From the NCBI GenBank assembly GCA_037179335.1, contig JAKZHN010000008.1, positions 1,488,001-1,552,000 of the forward strand: DNA of 64,000 nt. The letters run 5' to 3'. This document shows, one piece after another, positions 1-11,265 of the stretch. A program made the position numbers and the translations under genes. How positions within the stretch are numbered: position 1 is the first letter of the stretch; every line of letters starts with the position of its first letter. The DNA is from Cyclaneusma minus. Its lineage: Eukaryota; Ascomycota; Leotiomycetes; Marthamycetales; Marthamycetaceae. The notes beneath the pieces were generated by a model that saw nothing but the letters and a program-made list of their open reading frames with translations, searched no databases and was not told where the DNA came from.

Positions 1-195
1 CCCGAAGGATTTCGTTGACCAGCACAGCGGGTTTCGAAAGCCCGAGATGACAGGACCTTTATCTAAACTATCCGTACGCCTCTTCCTCTGAACATGTTTT
101 CAGAATCGAATGACTCGGCCGCTCTCATCTTGAGATTCTGAGAAAGACGAAATATCGCAATATCAAACTCGAACCATTTCGATCCTTCCGTAGTC

Positions 196-1011
196 ATGGG
201 CTTCAATACCAGGCTGTTTTTCCCGTTGACCCTCGTCGTCCTTTTTCACGCCAATACCGCCGTTTCAACTTCTTGTTACTATCCCGACGGGTCCATCGCC
301 GATGGACTGATACCATGCTACAATAACGGCAACGATACAATGTGTTGCGCAACAAACGATGCCTGCACAACCAACGGCTGGTGTCTAGGCTCTTCAGGCT
401 ACCCATACCGTGGCGCCTGTACAGATTCTTCATGGGCTTCAGGCTCCTGCTTAAGCTACTGTCCGAGTAAGAAGGCGCTTCTTCCCTCTCCGAATTTCCC
501 CAATACGTTTCACCCCGTTCTTCGCTGCGCTTATCATTCGGCTATTGACTCCCCTGGATCTATAGATCCACCCAACGAGTCATCTGACCTCTACGCCTGT
601 GCATCCGGGCAGCCGACTAATCAGTTCTGCTGTTATTCTGGATCTGGTGCTACAGACACATCCTGCTGCAACGACGCAAACGGTTCATACACGTTTGGGA
701 ACTACTTCACCGGCTATGCGTTTCTACCCGGTGGATATTTTGAAGATGATTCGACTGGAAATGAATCTACGGTCATCACCGAGACCGTAACCGTCACGGT
801 ATCTGTCCCAAGCTCCACCGGTGGAGCTTCGAGTTCGAATGGGACAGACCCAAGTGATTGCAAGAGCAGCAGTGGGTTGAACACAGCAAGCACAGTAGGG
901 CTGGCTGTGGGAATTCCGCTTGGGGTATTGGCTTTGGGCATCTTAGGATATTTGTTCTGGAGAGCAAGTCGTAAGTCCGACCGGTCATCAAGTACGAAGT
1001 CGATAAGCTGA
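196..1011 (+). CDS. Cys-rich single-pass membrane protein, fungal surface type
   Basis: No specific function is recognised. The product begins with a hydrophobic signal peptide (residues 1-24). A Cys-rich ectodomain follows with paired cysteines (CC motifs near residues 51, 146 and 156), then a Ser/Thr-rich stalk with TVTVTVSV, one membrane segment (GLAVGIPLGVLALGILGYLF) and a short basic Ser-rich tail. This layout is common among fungal cell-surface proteins of unknown role. The uninterrupted reading frame gives 271 residues. A 99-nt stretch at 467-565 has a good donor (GTAAGA), an acceptor ending TATAG and a length divisible by three. Removing it joins YCPN to PPNESSDLYACA, which reads more like the rest of the ectodomain, so I favour a spliced product of 238 residues. 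The start ATG at 196 follows a pyrimidine-rich leader. Confidence 0.75.
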   Translation: MGFNTRLFFPLTLVVLFHANTAVSTSCYYPDGSIADGLIPCYNNGNDTMCCATNDACTTNGWCLGSSGYPYRGACTDSSWASGSCLSYCPSKKALLPSPNFPNTFHPVLRCAYHSAIDSPGSIDPPNESSDLYACASGQPTNQFCCYSGSGATDTSCCNDANGSYTFGNYFTGYAFLPGGYFEDDSTGNESTVITETVTVTVSVPSSTGGASSSNGTDPSDCKSSSGLNTASTVGLAVGIPLGVLALGILGYLFWRASRKSDRSSSTKSIS

Positions 1012-1713
1012 CAGTTTGGGAACAGGCAAGTCCAGGTTACCTGCAGCGAATGGTCGAGTAAATGCCTGGCAATCTGGAGAAATAATGTCCCCAAGTGCAT
1101 ACGAGAAACAAGAGAGACACGAGCTAAGTGCTGTCGACCGTTCAACGGAGTTATCTGGGTAGTATAGAAATACCAATGCCCCTTGCTTGTTATCAGTACT
1201 GCAAAACATCGCCAAATGTAACGAAGACAAGCATCGCATTACGGCTCTTGCCGCGAGACTCGTTATTGAAGAGTTTTTTCTCTCCTACAAACGCATAATG
1301 CTTTGCTATCTCTGAAACCTCGGGGCCACCGTGAGCATGATATCGAAGATGTCAAACACTCTCCGCCAAGGCAAAGTCCGCGGTCCAAGCCTTGCAACAA
1401 AGCCTCAGTCAACTGGGTGGACGAGGCAGGAAGTGTCCAAGCTGTTCCGGCGAATTAGTGGCCCCAGAGATTTGCTAACGGACTCGTGCTCCAAAAATGC
1501 TATCATTCCTGCTATGCTGACCCTAGCCGTTCCCCAGAGAGCTCAAAGAACTGTAGATCGAGCCAATAACAACAGAGCGTGGGATTTTGACCGAACGTGC
1601 TCGCAAATGACATTGAAGCCTTGCGAGAAGTAAAAACCTCCTCTGGGGACAGCAATTGGAAGATGCTTGCCTTGGCGTGCGCAGAAACGAAACGGTTCGA
1701 TGCTGTCCACCTC
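1012..1713. other. Intergenic, nothing recognised
   Basis: About 700 bp between a plus-strand and a minus-strand gene, so both 3' flanks. Short open frames on both strands lack coding character. No RNA gene or repeat was seen. Confidence 0.5.
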
Positions 1714-2223
1714 CTAGGTACAAATGCGAACCGACTCAAGGCGACCCAGAGAAGTGGACGTTCTTCGACGCTTCACACCACGCTTCTCCTCTCGTTCCTC
1801 CGAAACTTCAATCTCCAAACGCCTCATCTCCAAATCCTCAACCTCCAAGGCCCCAGGCTTCGATCTCATCTTTCTTTCACCATCGTCCCGATCCGCTTCA
1901 TAACCACTTTCATTACCGTCGTCATCAATCTTCGTCCTGGCATAGCTCTTGCGGCGGGCCTTGGTGTCGACATTGTTGGCAGCAGCAGGGTACTTGCGAA
2001 CGCGGCATAATTCGATGGCAGCCCAGTGGAGCTTGAGATTGTTGGGGTCCTTGGGGTCCTTGAAAGGCTTGGGATCGTTGGGAGGGTTGCCAGCGCCGGC
2101 TGCATTGTTGAGGTTGCTGGTTTCGGAGTGGCCGCGAGCGGAGGACATCTTGTGAGCGCTGGGAGCTGGCGCGGCGTCGGAGTTCATGTTGAAGAGGTTT
2201 CTGAGTAGTGGAATGAGTCCCAT
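1714..2223 (-). CDS. Charged hypothetical protein
   Basis: Intronless 169-codon frame of unknown function. The first third is rich in Ala, Pro and Asn with a small repeat (PKPFKDPKDPNN). The centre has an uncharged core (LKLHWAAIELCRVRKYP). The C-terminal half is strongly charged, with an acidic run (DDDGNESGYEADRDDGE) followed by Glu/Arg-rich segments that could form a coiled coil, and a basic patch (KRGVKRRR) resembling a nuclear signal. In-frame ATGs at 2223, 2187 and 2148 are all possible starts; 2187 avoids a Leu-rich leader not needed by the rest. The biased composition and absence of introns make this less secure than its neighbours, but the length without stops on a strand not overlapped by another gene supports it. 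Confidence 0.5.
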   Translation of the reverse strand: MGLIPLLRNLFNMNSDAAPAPSAHKMSSARGHSETSNLNNAAGAGNPPNDPKPFKDPKDPNNLKLHWAAIELCRVRKYPAAANNVDTKARRKSYARTKIDDDGNESGYEADRDDGERKMRSKPGALEVEDLEMRRLEIEVSEEREEKRGVKRRRTSTSLGRLESVRICT

Positions 2224-3874
2224 TAAGCTTGTGGAGCTGAGATTTTTATGGCTTTGTCTGAATCATCACCCAGATTTGATTCGAAGGTCTGCGAAGTGGG
2301 ACGTTTGCTCAAGGAGGAAATGTCGGAAGGCGGAGAAGGAAGAAAGATGGAGGAAAGATGAAGGAAGCGCTGGCGAGTTTTTTATTGGCACAACTTCCTG
2401 CGCCACCTTCACTAGAAAATCTGGGTGAACGCTAGAGTCTAAGCGAGCATTCTAGGCGAGCACTCTAAGCACTAGGAAGATTATTATATCACGCGCGGCA
2501 CGCGTTGCCGACCGGAGTTTTGAAATCCAGTACAAGCTAAGCCCAATTGGGCACTGTTCCATCCACTGGTTCCCAAGAATTATGTATTCCTAATCATTCA
2601 CTCCTAATCCGATGGAACACTCGTAATTCCTTGCAATACTCTCAATTCCTTGAAATACCTGGACTCTTGGAATTTCCCCCATTTTCAAATTTCAAATACA
2701 GTCACAATTACTGGGAATATTCCAACTACAGGCTTTCGGAGGCACACGAGAGGGAATTAAAGAAAGAGGTACCCGCAAAACCGACGAGCAAGATGTTTTC
2801 TGTGCCACAATTAAATTTGAGGTGCGGTAGCCAAACTACCTTAGGTAGGTCTAACTTGTCCCAGATTTTGTAACTCCAGGTGGGATTTAGCTCACCCCCA
2901 ATTGAAATGCTAGGGCAGGCGGGCAAACAGGAATGCGCCTCCTGCAGCAGCTGAGGAGGACTGAAAGGCCTCGCGCGCCAAATATTGACGTGTTGATGGC
3001 TTGGCAGAATTGGCTCGAGCGAAAATTTGAAGACCTAGGCGCGGTGGATCGGAGACAGGATGTCGAGGTAGGACGAAGAGCTTTTGGTGTAAGCAATGGA
3101 GATGGGGATGCGTCGCATTGACTATCTCTTGTAATGGTGTCGAAATAGATACCTATTTCACGGGAGAGTGAGTCCTAGGGTTTTTGGGGAAAAACAGGTC
3201 GTTTGGAGTCTCGGGCAGACGTGCATGCTTAGCCCTCGCAGGGTAATTATTGGGGTTTTAGATCGATGAATGAACGATCAGACTCGTATCATTACTTGTT
3301 TTCGGGTGAAGGTGTGCCAATGGTGAAGAGCGAGGGTCCCCATACTTTTTTTTTTTTTTGGCGTAGTCAGATACCCGAATTCGAGGCTCAGGGCTCGAGG
3401 CTCCGTCAACGATGGAGGTTGAGATCTTTGTCGTCTAGAGGAGTGCTGTGAGACATTGGAAGTCCTGTCGTTTCTACTTTAAATGAAGTTCTGTCAAGCT
3501 GTGATGAATCTGCTATCTCCTTGACTCCGGACGGTGAACTCAAATAATCCAAGCTGGATGCAGGGATAAAATGCGGAATATTGATAGTGTTTCATAATTC
3601 CACGGATTTCAAAGACCCATGTGTTATTGATTTCAGGTTGAAGCCATACAGAAACTTTCGAACGCGCCGAAGAATCCCACCAGGTATCCAATCATCATCA
3701 AGCCTTATCCAAAACTCTAAAAAGAACTCCGGGCCGCCCCGCTTGCCAAGAACTCATTGAATTTGAAAGACCATCATAAAGTTTCCCGCCGTGCGCCTCA
3801 AACTCCTCCGTCTCATGATGCTCGGAAATTCAGCCTGAACAGAAGGAGTCGTTAAGAAGTCTTCTTGTCTTGCT
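2224..3874. other. Intergenic, A/T-rich, possible eroded repeat
   Basis: About 1.65 kb without a convincing gene. At 2600-2740 the sequence is rich in short AATTCC/GGAATATTCC motifs like the interior of the inverted-repeat element found at 22.7 kb, but no terminal repeats were seen. A run of T lies near 3346-3359. The stretch adjoining 3874 is the 3' flank of the tyrosinase gene. Confidence 0.4.
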
Positions 3875-5989
3875 CTACGATCCGAGCCCGCCAGTAAGGC
3901 CACTGGTGAGACCACCGACCGCGCCCGTGGCTCCGTCAAGGAGTCCTCCAACATTACCAAGGATGTTGCCCAACAATTCGTTGGCAAGGTCGGGGTAATA
4001 CTTCGGGTTGCTGTACATAGGGAAGGATTCGTCATTCGCCGGGGGTGCGAAGTTTTCTTCCAGGATCTGCACACTGAATTCTGGGATCTCCGAGAGGTCA
4101 TACTCCGATCCATCAGGCTATTGGAATCGGTTAGCTATTGTTTTCCACAGCTCAATCGGGTCAAAAACATACGTTGTAAGCCTTCCATGTCAATCCACTC
4201 TTGATGATGTCTTGCGCGCTGTTGGCAGTGTCTCCTTGCTCTTCCATCGCCTGCGCGAGAGGGATCTCGGTATGTACCAGCTGGCTTTGACCAACATCGC
4301 CTGGCAGGGGGAAGATGGACATTTGGCCGACCACGCGGTCGTTCAGGAGCACCCTGACCTGCTTCGGTGTCTGTGTCCTCTTGCAGCTCATGCGCACAAA
4401 CCATTGAGATGGTGTTGAGGAGTCATCCTCAACCTCCCCACCACCACCACCCACATCCCGCTTCAGTCCTAACAGTCCAAGTAAGCCGCCTAAGCCGCCT
4501 TGCCCGCCTTGCCCGCCTTGCCCGCCTTGCCCGGCTTGCGCGGCTGGCGCAGGTTGCGCGGGTTGCGCGGGTTGCGCGGGTTGCGCGGGTTGCGCGGGTT
4601 GCGCGGCTGGCGCAGGTTGCGCGGGTTGCGCGGGTTGCCTTGCGCGTTGCGGAGTTGATTTTCCACCTCCATAGAGCACGTTCACCTGCGATGTCACGTT
4701 TGCCGCCAGCTGCTCGGGGGTCTGGGTCCAGTCCTCGATTTCTGCGTACGTGTAGCCGAAAGTCTTGGTACTGCGAACACCATTAGGCGTCCAGAAGGTG
4801 GTTGCACTTCCACCCATGCCTGCGAATGGTGGCAAGTGGGACTCTCCGTTATCGGTAAGTCCAGATGGTGTGGCGTACGCACCAGGGTCCTTGTCTGGTG
4901 AATCGTCAGGAATCCAGCCGTCAGGGTTGATTGCTTGCCAGAGCGCGAAGATGCGGTCCACGTTGACGTGATGGAGCAAGAAGATCGGATCGAATCCGGC
5001 GTAGGAGAGGTAAGCCATGTGACCCTGGCCGCCGACGTCCATGTGCACGGAGTTGTGGATGCCCTCGAGGGATTGTCCACTGGTAGCGGTAGTGGCGAAA
5101 TTGGAGTAGTCGTTTACACGCGAAAACAGATTATACACGGCCTGCTGGAAACCACCCTGAGCCATGGCCTTATTGGCGACCTCCGGCTGCGAAGTTCCTG
5201 AACTATCGGGTGAACGGACTGTTGTGTTGTACGCCGCCAAAAAGCCGTCGCTGGCGTCGCTGGGAAACGCACTGGGATCACTTGACGGCGGTTCCGGGAA
5301 GGTGTAGAGATACAAAGGGTTGGGGACACTCTGTGAACCCTGGGGTGTGGTGATCTGTATTGTCTCCATGGTGCAAATATCTGGCATGGCGGAAGGCGTG
5401 GTAATCCAGTCCCAATAAGGGAGCTTGAGATCCCCGGCAGCAGCCACGTAGGCAGCTTTGTTGCTGTCAGGATAGGTATTGGCGATTTTCGTGGCGTATC
5501 CCACGATAGTCTGCTCCCAGAAAGCAATGTAGCTGCGATGCCACATGGGGAATAAAAGAGAGCCATGGGTGCAATAACCCACGTTGGTGTTGCCCTGTGG
5601 ATCGGTGACCCCATCCCAAGCGACGTATGGCCGACCATGGATACCCATTACATTGAAGTATGACAGCATTTCGTCCGTGGAGCTCTGCCATTCCGCAAGG
5701 GCCTGGATGTATAGATCCCTATATTGATATGTCAGAATTGGTCAAAGGAAGGTTGACAATATACGGAAATTGGTTGTCTCCAAGAGAGCGTCATAAGAAG
5801 CATCAGTCTAATGAAAGTGACTTGCCATGTCGCCCCAGACATTTGGAAGCTCTCGATATTCTGTCTCGAAGGTCTAGCGCCATTGGATTGGACACCACCT
5901 TGAGATCCCGTAATGGCAAAGTTCTGGGCACCGACGAGAGAGAATGAGGCGCCTAGAAGGCCAAGCCCGAAGGCTTTCGCGAAGAACAT
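3875..5989 (-). CDS. Secreted tyrosinase (type-3 copper monophenol/diphenol oxidase)
   Basis: Oxidises phenols and catechols to quinones, as in melanin-type pigment chemistry. Three exons fit: 5989-5826, 5718-4173 and 4117-3875. The start gives a signal peptide (MFFAKAFGLGLLGASFSLVG). CuA: His in GIHGRPY, then CTHGSLLFPMWHR, whose Cys-X-His can form the thioether typical of the family. CuB: HNSVH and FLLHHVNVDR. A linker after the catalytic core is unusual: repeated Pro-Ala-Gln triplets, then QGG repeats, a Leu/Gly stretch and KRD, encoded by 9-bp GC-rich repeats at about 4490-4640. A C-terminal domain follows, ending in a Gly/Leu-rich tail. Intron 1 (5825-5719) has a GC donor (GCAAGT); only that junction gives the family-typical GATWDLYI. 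The linker and KRD may mark pro-domain cleavage (inference). Confidence 0.92.
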
Positions 5990-8900
5990 ATCGAGCGAGT
6001 GACTTTGGTAAGCGAGTGACCTGAATATTAGTACTAAACAAACATGGGAGAAGTGCAGATACAAAGGAGGAGATCTAGGAGGGGACCAAGGAGGGATATA
6101 TGTCCTTCATGAAAAAATAGGCAGAGTGGAAATTTACAGGAGGTTGTCAACGAGAGTTTGCTCCAAAATGGACGTGCAACGGCAAATTAGTTGCCAAGTT
6201 AAGGACATAGGCGCTCGACTGGAAATGATGCATGAGATCCGAGGCATGGACTTGTCCCGCAAACTAGCCAGGCGTAGTCCGCCATCGTGCTTCCACTTAC
6301 AGAACGGGCCCGTGTAGCCGCAAGGCATCCAACAAGGGCAATGCAGACTAGCCACACCAGGGCCTGATTGTGTTCGTCCACGCTGCGTGTTTTCCAGGCG
6401 CATGCAGAAACCGTGCTAGCAATCTGACAGCATGAATTCGAAGAGCAGAGTCGAAAGGAAATGGGCTCGTATCACCTTCGGGTACTTACCGTCCCATACA
6501 TCCATCATGCACCGAAGAACTCGCTGTCTTCCTCTAGCTCGGGCGCGATAGCACGATCCGCAAGATCACTGCCGTAAGCAACACGCCCCAGCCTCGAGGC
6601 CTGCATAATCTCCTTTCACAGAACAATGCGGGAGATCTGCCAAATGCAACAAACCTTCAACAACGAAGTACAGCTGGGAACCACGTGGGTCCACAACGAG
6701 TGCCACAGACCAAATGCTGTGTTTGCGGAGAAGATTCTTGGCATATGGGCATGGCATTGCTATTTCGAGCGGGAGCGGAATACACAAGAGACATCACAAT
6801 GTCCGAGCCTTCGTACCACGGACGAGCAGTTGCCAGGTTTGGTCGTGGTGTAACGGAGGCAACGGGGATACGATCTGTCAAGAGTTGTCGTTGCTGTTAG
6901 GAATCATACCAAGCTTGGCAAGGACAAGAGGAGGGAGCCTCGGAGACTGGGACGAGGCCATTGTCCAGCGTTCGTCGCATTACCGTGGCTGTTTGTGATA
7001 ATGAAGGCACACGACAGCGGACAGAAAGGTGGTCGGAGGCATGGTCGAGATGCCGCACAGCCGCACGCTGCTCCTAGCTAAAGCTTCCGGGGTTTCAGGA
7101 TGCTGTCGGAGGGACGACGCGGGAGTATCGCTCATGTTGTTGACTTCAATGGTTGAAGAGTAAACACCTCTGTGAGGCTGGGTGGCGTCGAAGTAAGGTT
7201 TAGCACTACGATATTTCGGGGCCAGCCGCATATCATACCGGCGAATCATATGGCCTTGCCGCCTTGGCGTAGCTCGGCGAAATTTCGAAACACCAGGCAC
7301 CGAAAACTCACGATGCTGATGACAAACATTCCCAAGAATGTGATTCCACTTTCTACGCTCCATAGAATACGTATTTAATATTTGCAGAGTAGGAATTCTT
7401 CGCTCGCTGACTGCACCGTCGAATCAGTCTCATTTTTCTCTTCCGTTTTACTGTTTTTAGTGTCCGGATTCGCATTTCTCATCATCCTCAGCCAAGTTCA
7501 TCAGGCATCAAGATCAGACGAACACTCGAACTTTACCGAGATTCGAGCGTTCCAGCCTTCTTTCTGGGATTGCCTGCTCCATCTGCCGAACTGTCACCCT
7601 CCTGACAATCTGTCACGGTCCGTCAAGGTTGCAGACTTGCAGTTGGGCATACGCAAACTCCACAGCGCAATGGTAACCGCTGAGCATCGTCACCCAGATT
7701 GAAATTCAATCTCCAATCCCGGTCTACCGATCAATCGAGATCTTTTAATGCGTCAGAAATCTAGATTCAGCTACATCAAGGCTTGGTTTCCTATTCCCTG
7801 CAGCCTTCTCTTCGTCATGGTTGCCTGGAATCTGCATAAACACATCTGCACAAACGCAAAGGCTCTCATGTAGATCATGGTTCTCGATCCTGAAGGCTGA
7901 CAAGGCAAATCGTCGTTCCTGTTCCCGTTCGGACCCAGCAGCTCCGTCATTACCGGAGCTGGTGGTCAAAACATGATCGTCTTGTCTATGCATTCTACAT
8001 GCTAGGGTAAACGCTGTCCAAGGCGTGTCGAGGACCAAAATTGAGGACGAAATCAGTGATACACTCACTGATACAGTTTTCAGACAAGTGGTGCCCTTTT
8101 CTTTCGTTTAGCCATACAGATCAGAAGGTCGTTTCTCTGTTTCATCTATCACTTTAAGCAGGCACCTAACACCATCCCTACCATGTCCAAGCATTCTTAT
8201 CGCCCTCTACGGGCCAAACGGCAGATGTCACCAACGGGCCACGACGTTGGGCACATATTGAAGCTCGTTCGGGGAAATATTTCCACGGAGAATATCACAA
8301 TGTGCTTTACATCCGATTTGGATCTCCGCCGTTTTTCGGAGTGCGACATCCCTGGGGAGTGTGTGTTTTGAAGTTGATAAGTACCTTATTGTAACGACTG
8401 GTTGATGTCACGTCCGATCATTCTATCAACACACTAATGTCCAATTATACCCTTTCACAACAACAGCAACGACCCAACTCACCAAAAGACTTCGAGTCCC
8501 CCTACTGATAGTCTCACCTTACACTCGAGCTACTCGCTAACGAAGCAATCATTGAAATTCGACTTCTCGTCTCAAAACAGTCAAAATCTCCCTTATCAAG
8601 CCTCCCATCCGCAGGTGTTAGCAAATGCGACTCAATGTTGTGACTCTCAACCATTCCTCGCACACAGCTCGTCCCAAGAACCAGCACGAACCAGCCCATA
8701 CCATCATTCCAAAGTACAGCATAAGGTACAAAGACAAGCGGTCAACGCCCTCCGGCCCCCTCGACCCCGTCCCATCAAAAATCCCTCCAGCTCCACAGCA
8801 GCATCACAAACCAAACATCAGATCGACCCACGGAAACACGAGTCTCGCCATTGTCCTCCAGTACCTAAGTAGTATGTACAATACACAAGAACCAGTCCAC

Positions 8901-9628
8901 ATGAGCATCGACCGTCACCCTCAACAGGCAGTAAACCAAGCTCAGCTAGCACAAAAGCACAGAAAGACGTTACCAGAAAACGTTACTGTCGTTACCCTTA
9001 CCAAGCTCCGACTCGTGGTCTTCCGGTTCCGTAGCGAGCTCAGCATTCGGAAAACCTGCTGGTGCCTAAATGCTGTACCCAATACCTAGGTACCCATGAC
9101 AAACACAACTTTCCTGTATGTAGGTATGGATTGAATGTTCCACTTCAACTTGAAACCTCGTTTCTGTACCAACAACTAACTCGACGATAAGGAATTTCTT
9201 GTGCTCCTATCAGCTTCTAGGTTTCTGCATTATCAGTCATATCACATCGCATGCAGTGGGAAGAAGACTCGTGGGGGTCCGCCGAAAACGCAAGTCAGCC
9301 CTGCGCAGCGAGTTTCCGTCATCAGGGGCGTGTTCGTGCTACTGGCGGTGGCAGCGGCACCGAGGAACGATAAATGACGATCAATCATCAATGGATAGAT
9401 GCATTTGTGGCACAGAACATACTCGGGTTATTGTGAAACATCGATTTATTTTTGTTCCAGACTAGTCAAATTCGAGTCTATTTTGACGCATGATCATAAT
9501 GTCATGAAGCAGTAGCACATTCGCCGTATCTCTTCAAGCTTGCGCGCTGCCAAAAGGCAAGCAAACAAAGTGCCTTATCAACGAATGCATGCATCGAACG
9601 ATTGGAAAGAAGGGAATCATCTGAGCAT
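5990..9628. other. Gene-poor stretch with small Cys-rich fragments
   Basis: About 3.6 kb with no gene I can defend. On the minus strand near 7040-6500 there are short open pieces in different frames: a secretion-signal-like start at 7041, a piece reading CLRYTTTKPGNCSSVV and a Cys-containing piece ending near 6660. They resemble fragments of a small secreted Cys-rich protein but cannot be joined convincingly. A 154-codon plus-strand frame (8625-9089) is rich in Pro, His and Gln and matches nothing recognised. Confidence 0.4.
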
Positions 9629-10787
9629 CTACAGCTTTTGCATGGCGGCCTGTGGACGGGCGGGTTAGACATGTTTGCTGTTGCCAAAAGGCCGAGGGCG
9701 GAACTTACGATATCGGAGGACTGGACGTAGTCCTCGAAGTCCGCGATCTGCTCCTGCAGGTCGTCGAGACCAACCTTGTCATCCTCGATGACCAAGGTGA
9801 TTTGCAGCTTCTTGATACCGAAACCAACGGGCACGAGCTTGGATAATCCCCAGACCAGACCGTCCTTCTCGATACCACGGACGGCAGCCTCCAATGCGAC
9901 CATGTCGGTCTCGTCATCTGCGGCGCATGTTAGAATCTTCGTGACGAAAACAGGCAGTACAGGAGGTCTTTACCCCAAGGCTTGACATCCATAGTCACGA
10001 CGGACTTGGCTGCAGGCTTGGCCTTGCCCTCCTTCTTCTTCTTGTACTCAGCCAGGCGCTCCTCCCTGATTCTTGCGGCCTCTGCGTCCTCCTCCTCGTC
10101 ATCACTGCCGAACAGGTCGACCTCCTCCTCCTCCTCCTCGGCGGCAGGGGCCTTGGCGGGGTTCAAGGTAGCCTCGACCTTGTCGGGGCCGTAGGTGGTG
10201 TATGGCTTGGAGGCATCACCGGGAAGGGTGGGGAACTCCTCGGTGTAGGAGTTGATGTGCTTGTACCATCTGGCAGCGTGGGGGAATTTGCTGGCGTCAG
10301 GGGCGCTGGTAAGAGCCTTGAGGGTAGCAACGTCGGCCTGGGAAGGAGAGTAGCTAATCCAGGGTCAGCACAAGGTGAAAATGAACAATTTGCAGCAGCA
10401 GGAGAAGCGGAACTTGGTGAGGATTCAGAGGTGCCCTTGAAAGCGTTGGCGATCGTCATTTGACAGGTCTTGAGGCTGCTCAGTAACACGGACCAATGTT
10501 GCTCATCATCAAACTCGACTCGACTCGGTCGCGCGAGCTTTGTTCAACTTTACAAAGGCTGAAGCTCGAAGTTTTGAAGGAGAAGAAAGTTTTCTACATA
10601 CCCGACGATGTAGGAGCGGGTCTGCAACCAGTTGTTGAGCACTACCTGTCATCAGAAGCTGTTCCTCAAAATTTGCGCCTTGGGTCACCCCGCGTCCAGC
10701 TTCTTGCTCGAGCGGGTCGGCAGCGGGGCATGGCTAGATTGACTTACTGGTCAAGCCAGTATCGTTAACGAAGTCGGTGAAACCCAT
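9629..10787 (-). CDS. EFB1: Translation elongation factor 1-beta (eEF1B GDP/GTP exchange subunit)
   Basis: Recharges eEF1A with GTP during cytosolic translation elongation. Five exons join in frame to 229 residues, the usual length: 10787-10748, 10641-10602, 10353-9974, 9917-9709 and 9649-9629. The N-terminus (MGFTDFVNDTGL then LNNWLQTRSYIVG) is the glutathione-S-transferase-like piece. A highly acidic central region (EEEEEEVDLFGSDDEEEDAE) and a Lys-rich stretch follow. The C-terminal exchange domain includes VALEAAVRGIEKDGLVWG, SKLVPVGFGIKKLQI and EDYVQSSDI and ends AAMQKL. Intron 1 ends at a TAG that restores the Met before LNNW. The run of tiny first exons is common in strongly expressed fungal translation genes. 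The identification is secure. Confidence 0.96.
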
Positions 10788-11265
10788 CTTTGCGGAATTG
10801 AGATTTGTTTTGGCGGTTTGGAGAGGCGGAGCTGGTGTTTCTGGTGGAGGGGTAAGTTGTTGACGCTGAAAGATTGCTCTCCACGTTGCCCAGAGAAATT
10901 GTGTGACGCTAAGCTATTCGGTCGCTTAGAAACGCCGAGCTGCCTGATCACATGCTAAGGCAGCAACCAGCTCGCTCGAGCTACCTATGTCCTGTCGGAG
11001 CTCTCCACCACCGCTCCGAGCTGAAGCCTTCGAGCTGCGATGCTGCTAGAAATTTCTCGGGCCCCCAGAAATTCAGAACTGCTTGACATATGCCGCTCTC
11101 GGCAACGCTTTAAGTAGAATGAAGCCCTGTCGTTTCTGCTTTCTTCCTCTCTGATCATTGGTCTATTTCCTTCAATCTCTGGCACGCGTTTCATTATTTG
11201 CATGCTGAATTGAATCCAAGCTTGCCACTCGCAACTTTTGATAGTAGCTAGCTACCACAACAGCT
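10788..11265. promoter_or_regulatory. Divergent promoter region of EFB1 and HSP78
   Basis: The only upstream DNA of both eEF1B-beta (minus) and Hsp78 (plus), 478 bp. It holds a heat-shock-element-like cluster, listed separately. Confidence 0.6.
11049..11078. promoter_or_regulatory. Heat-shock-element-like cluster upstream of HSP78
   Basis: A perfect inverted pair GAAATTTC (GAAnnTTC) lies at 11049-11056, followed by a looser GAA/TTC/GAA arrangement at 11068-11078. Hsf1 binds arrays of inverted nGAAn units, and HSP78 is a classical heat-shock gene. The site is about 200 bp before the start codon. The function is inferred from the motif and context only. Confidence 0.45.

Noticed and set aside
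714..1145. 143-codon minus-strand frame over the first membrane-protein gene
   Set aside because: Antisense mirror of the signal-peptide/TM gene with no features of its own.
1331..1633. 100-codon plus-strand frame
   Set aside because: Starts at a non-ATG codon, has no family features and lies between 3' flanks.
7382..7702. 106-codon plus-strand frame with a hydrophobic segment
   Set aside because: Begins with TTG, has no intron support and no recognisable family; one hydrophobic stretch is not enough.
8625..9089. 154-codon plus-strand frame rich in His, Pro and Gln
   Set aside because: Composition looks like translated low-complexity non-coding DNA; other frames over the same stretch are equally open.
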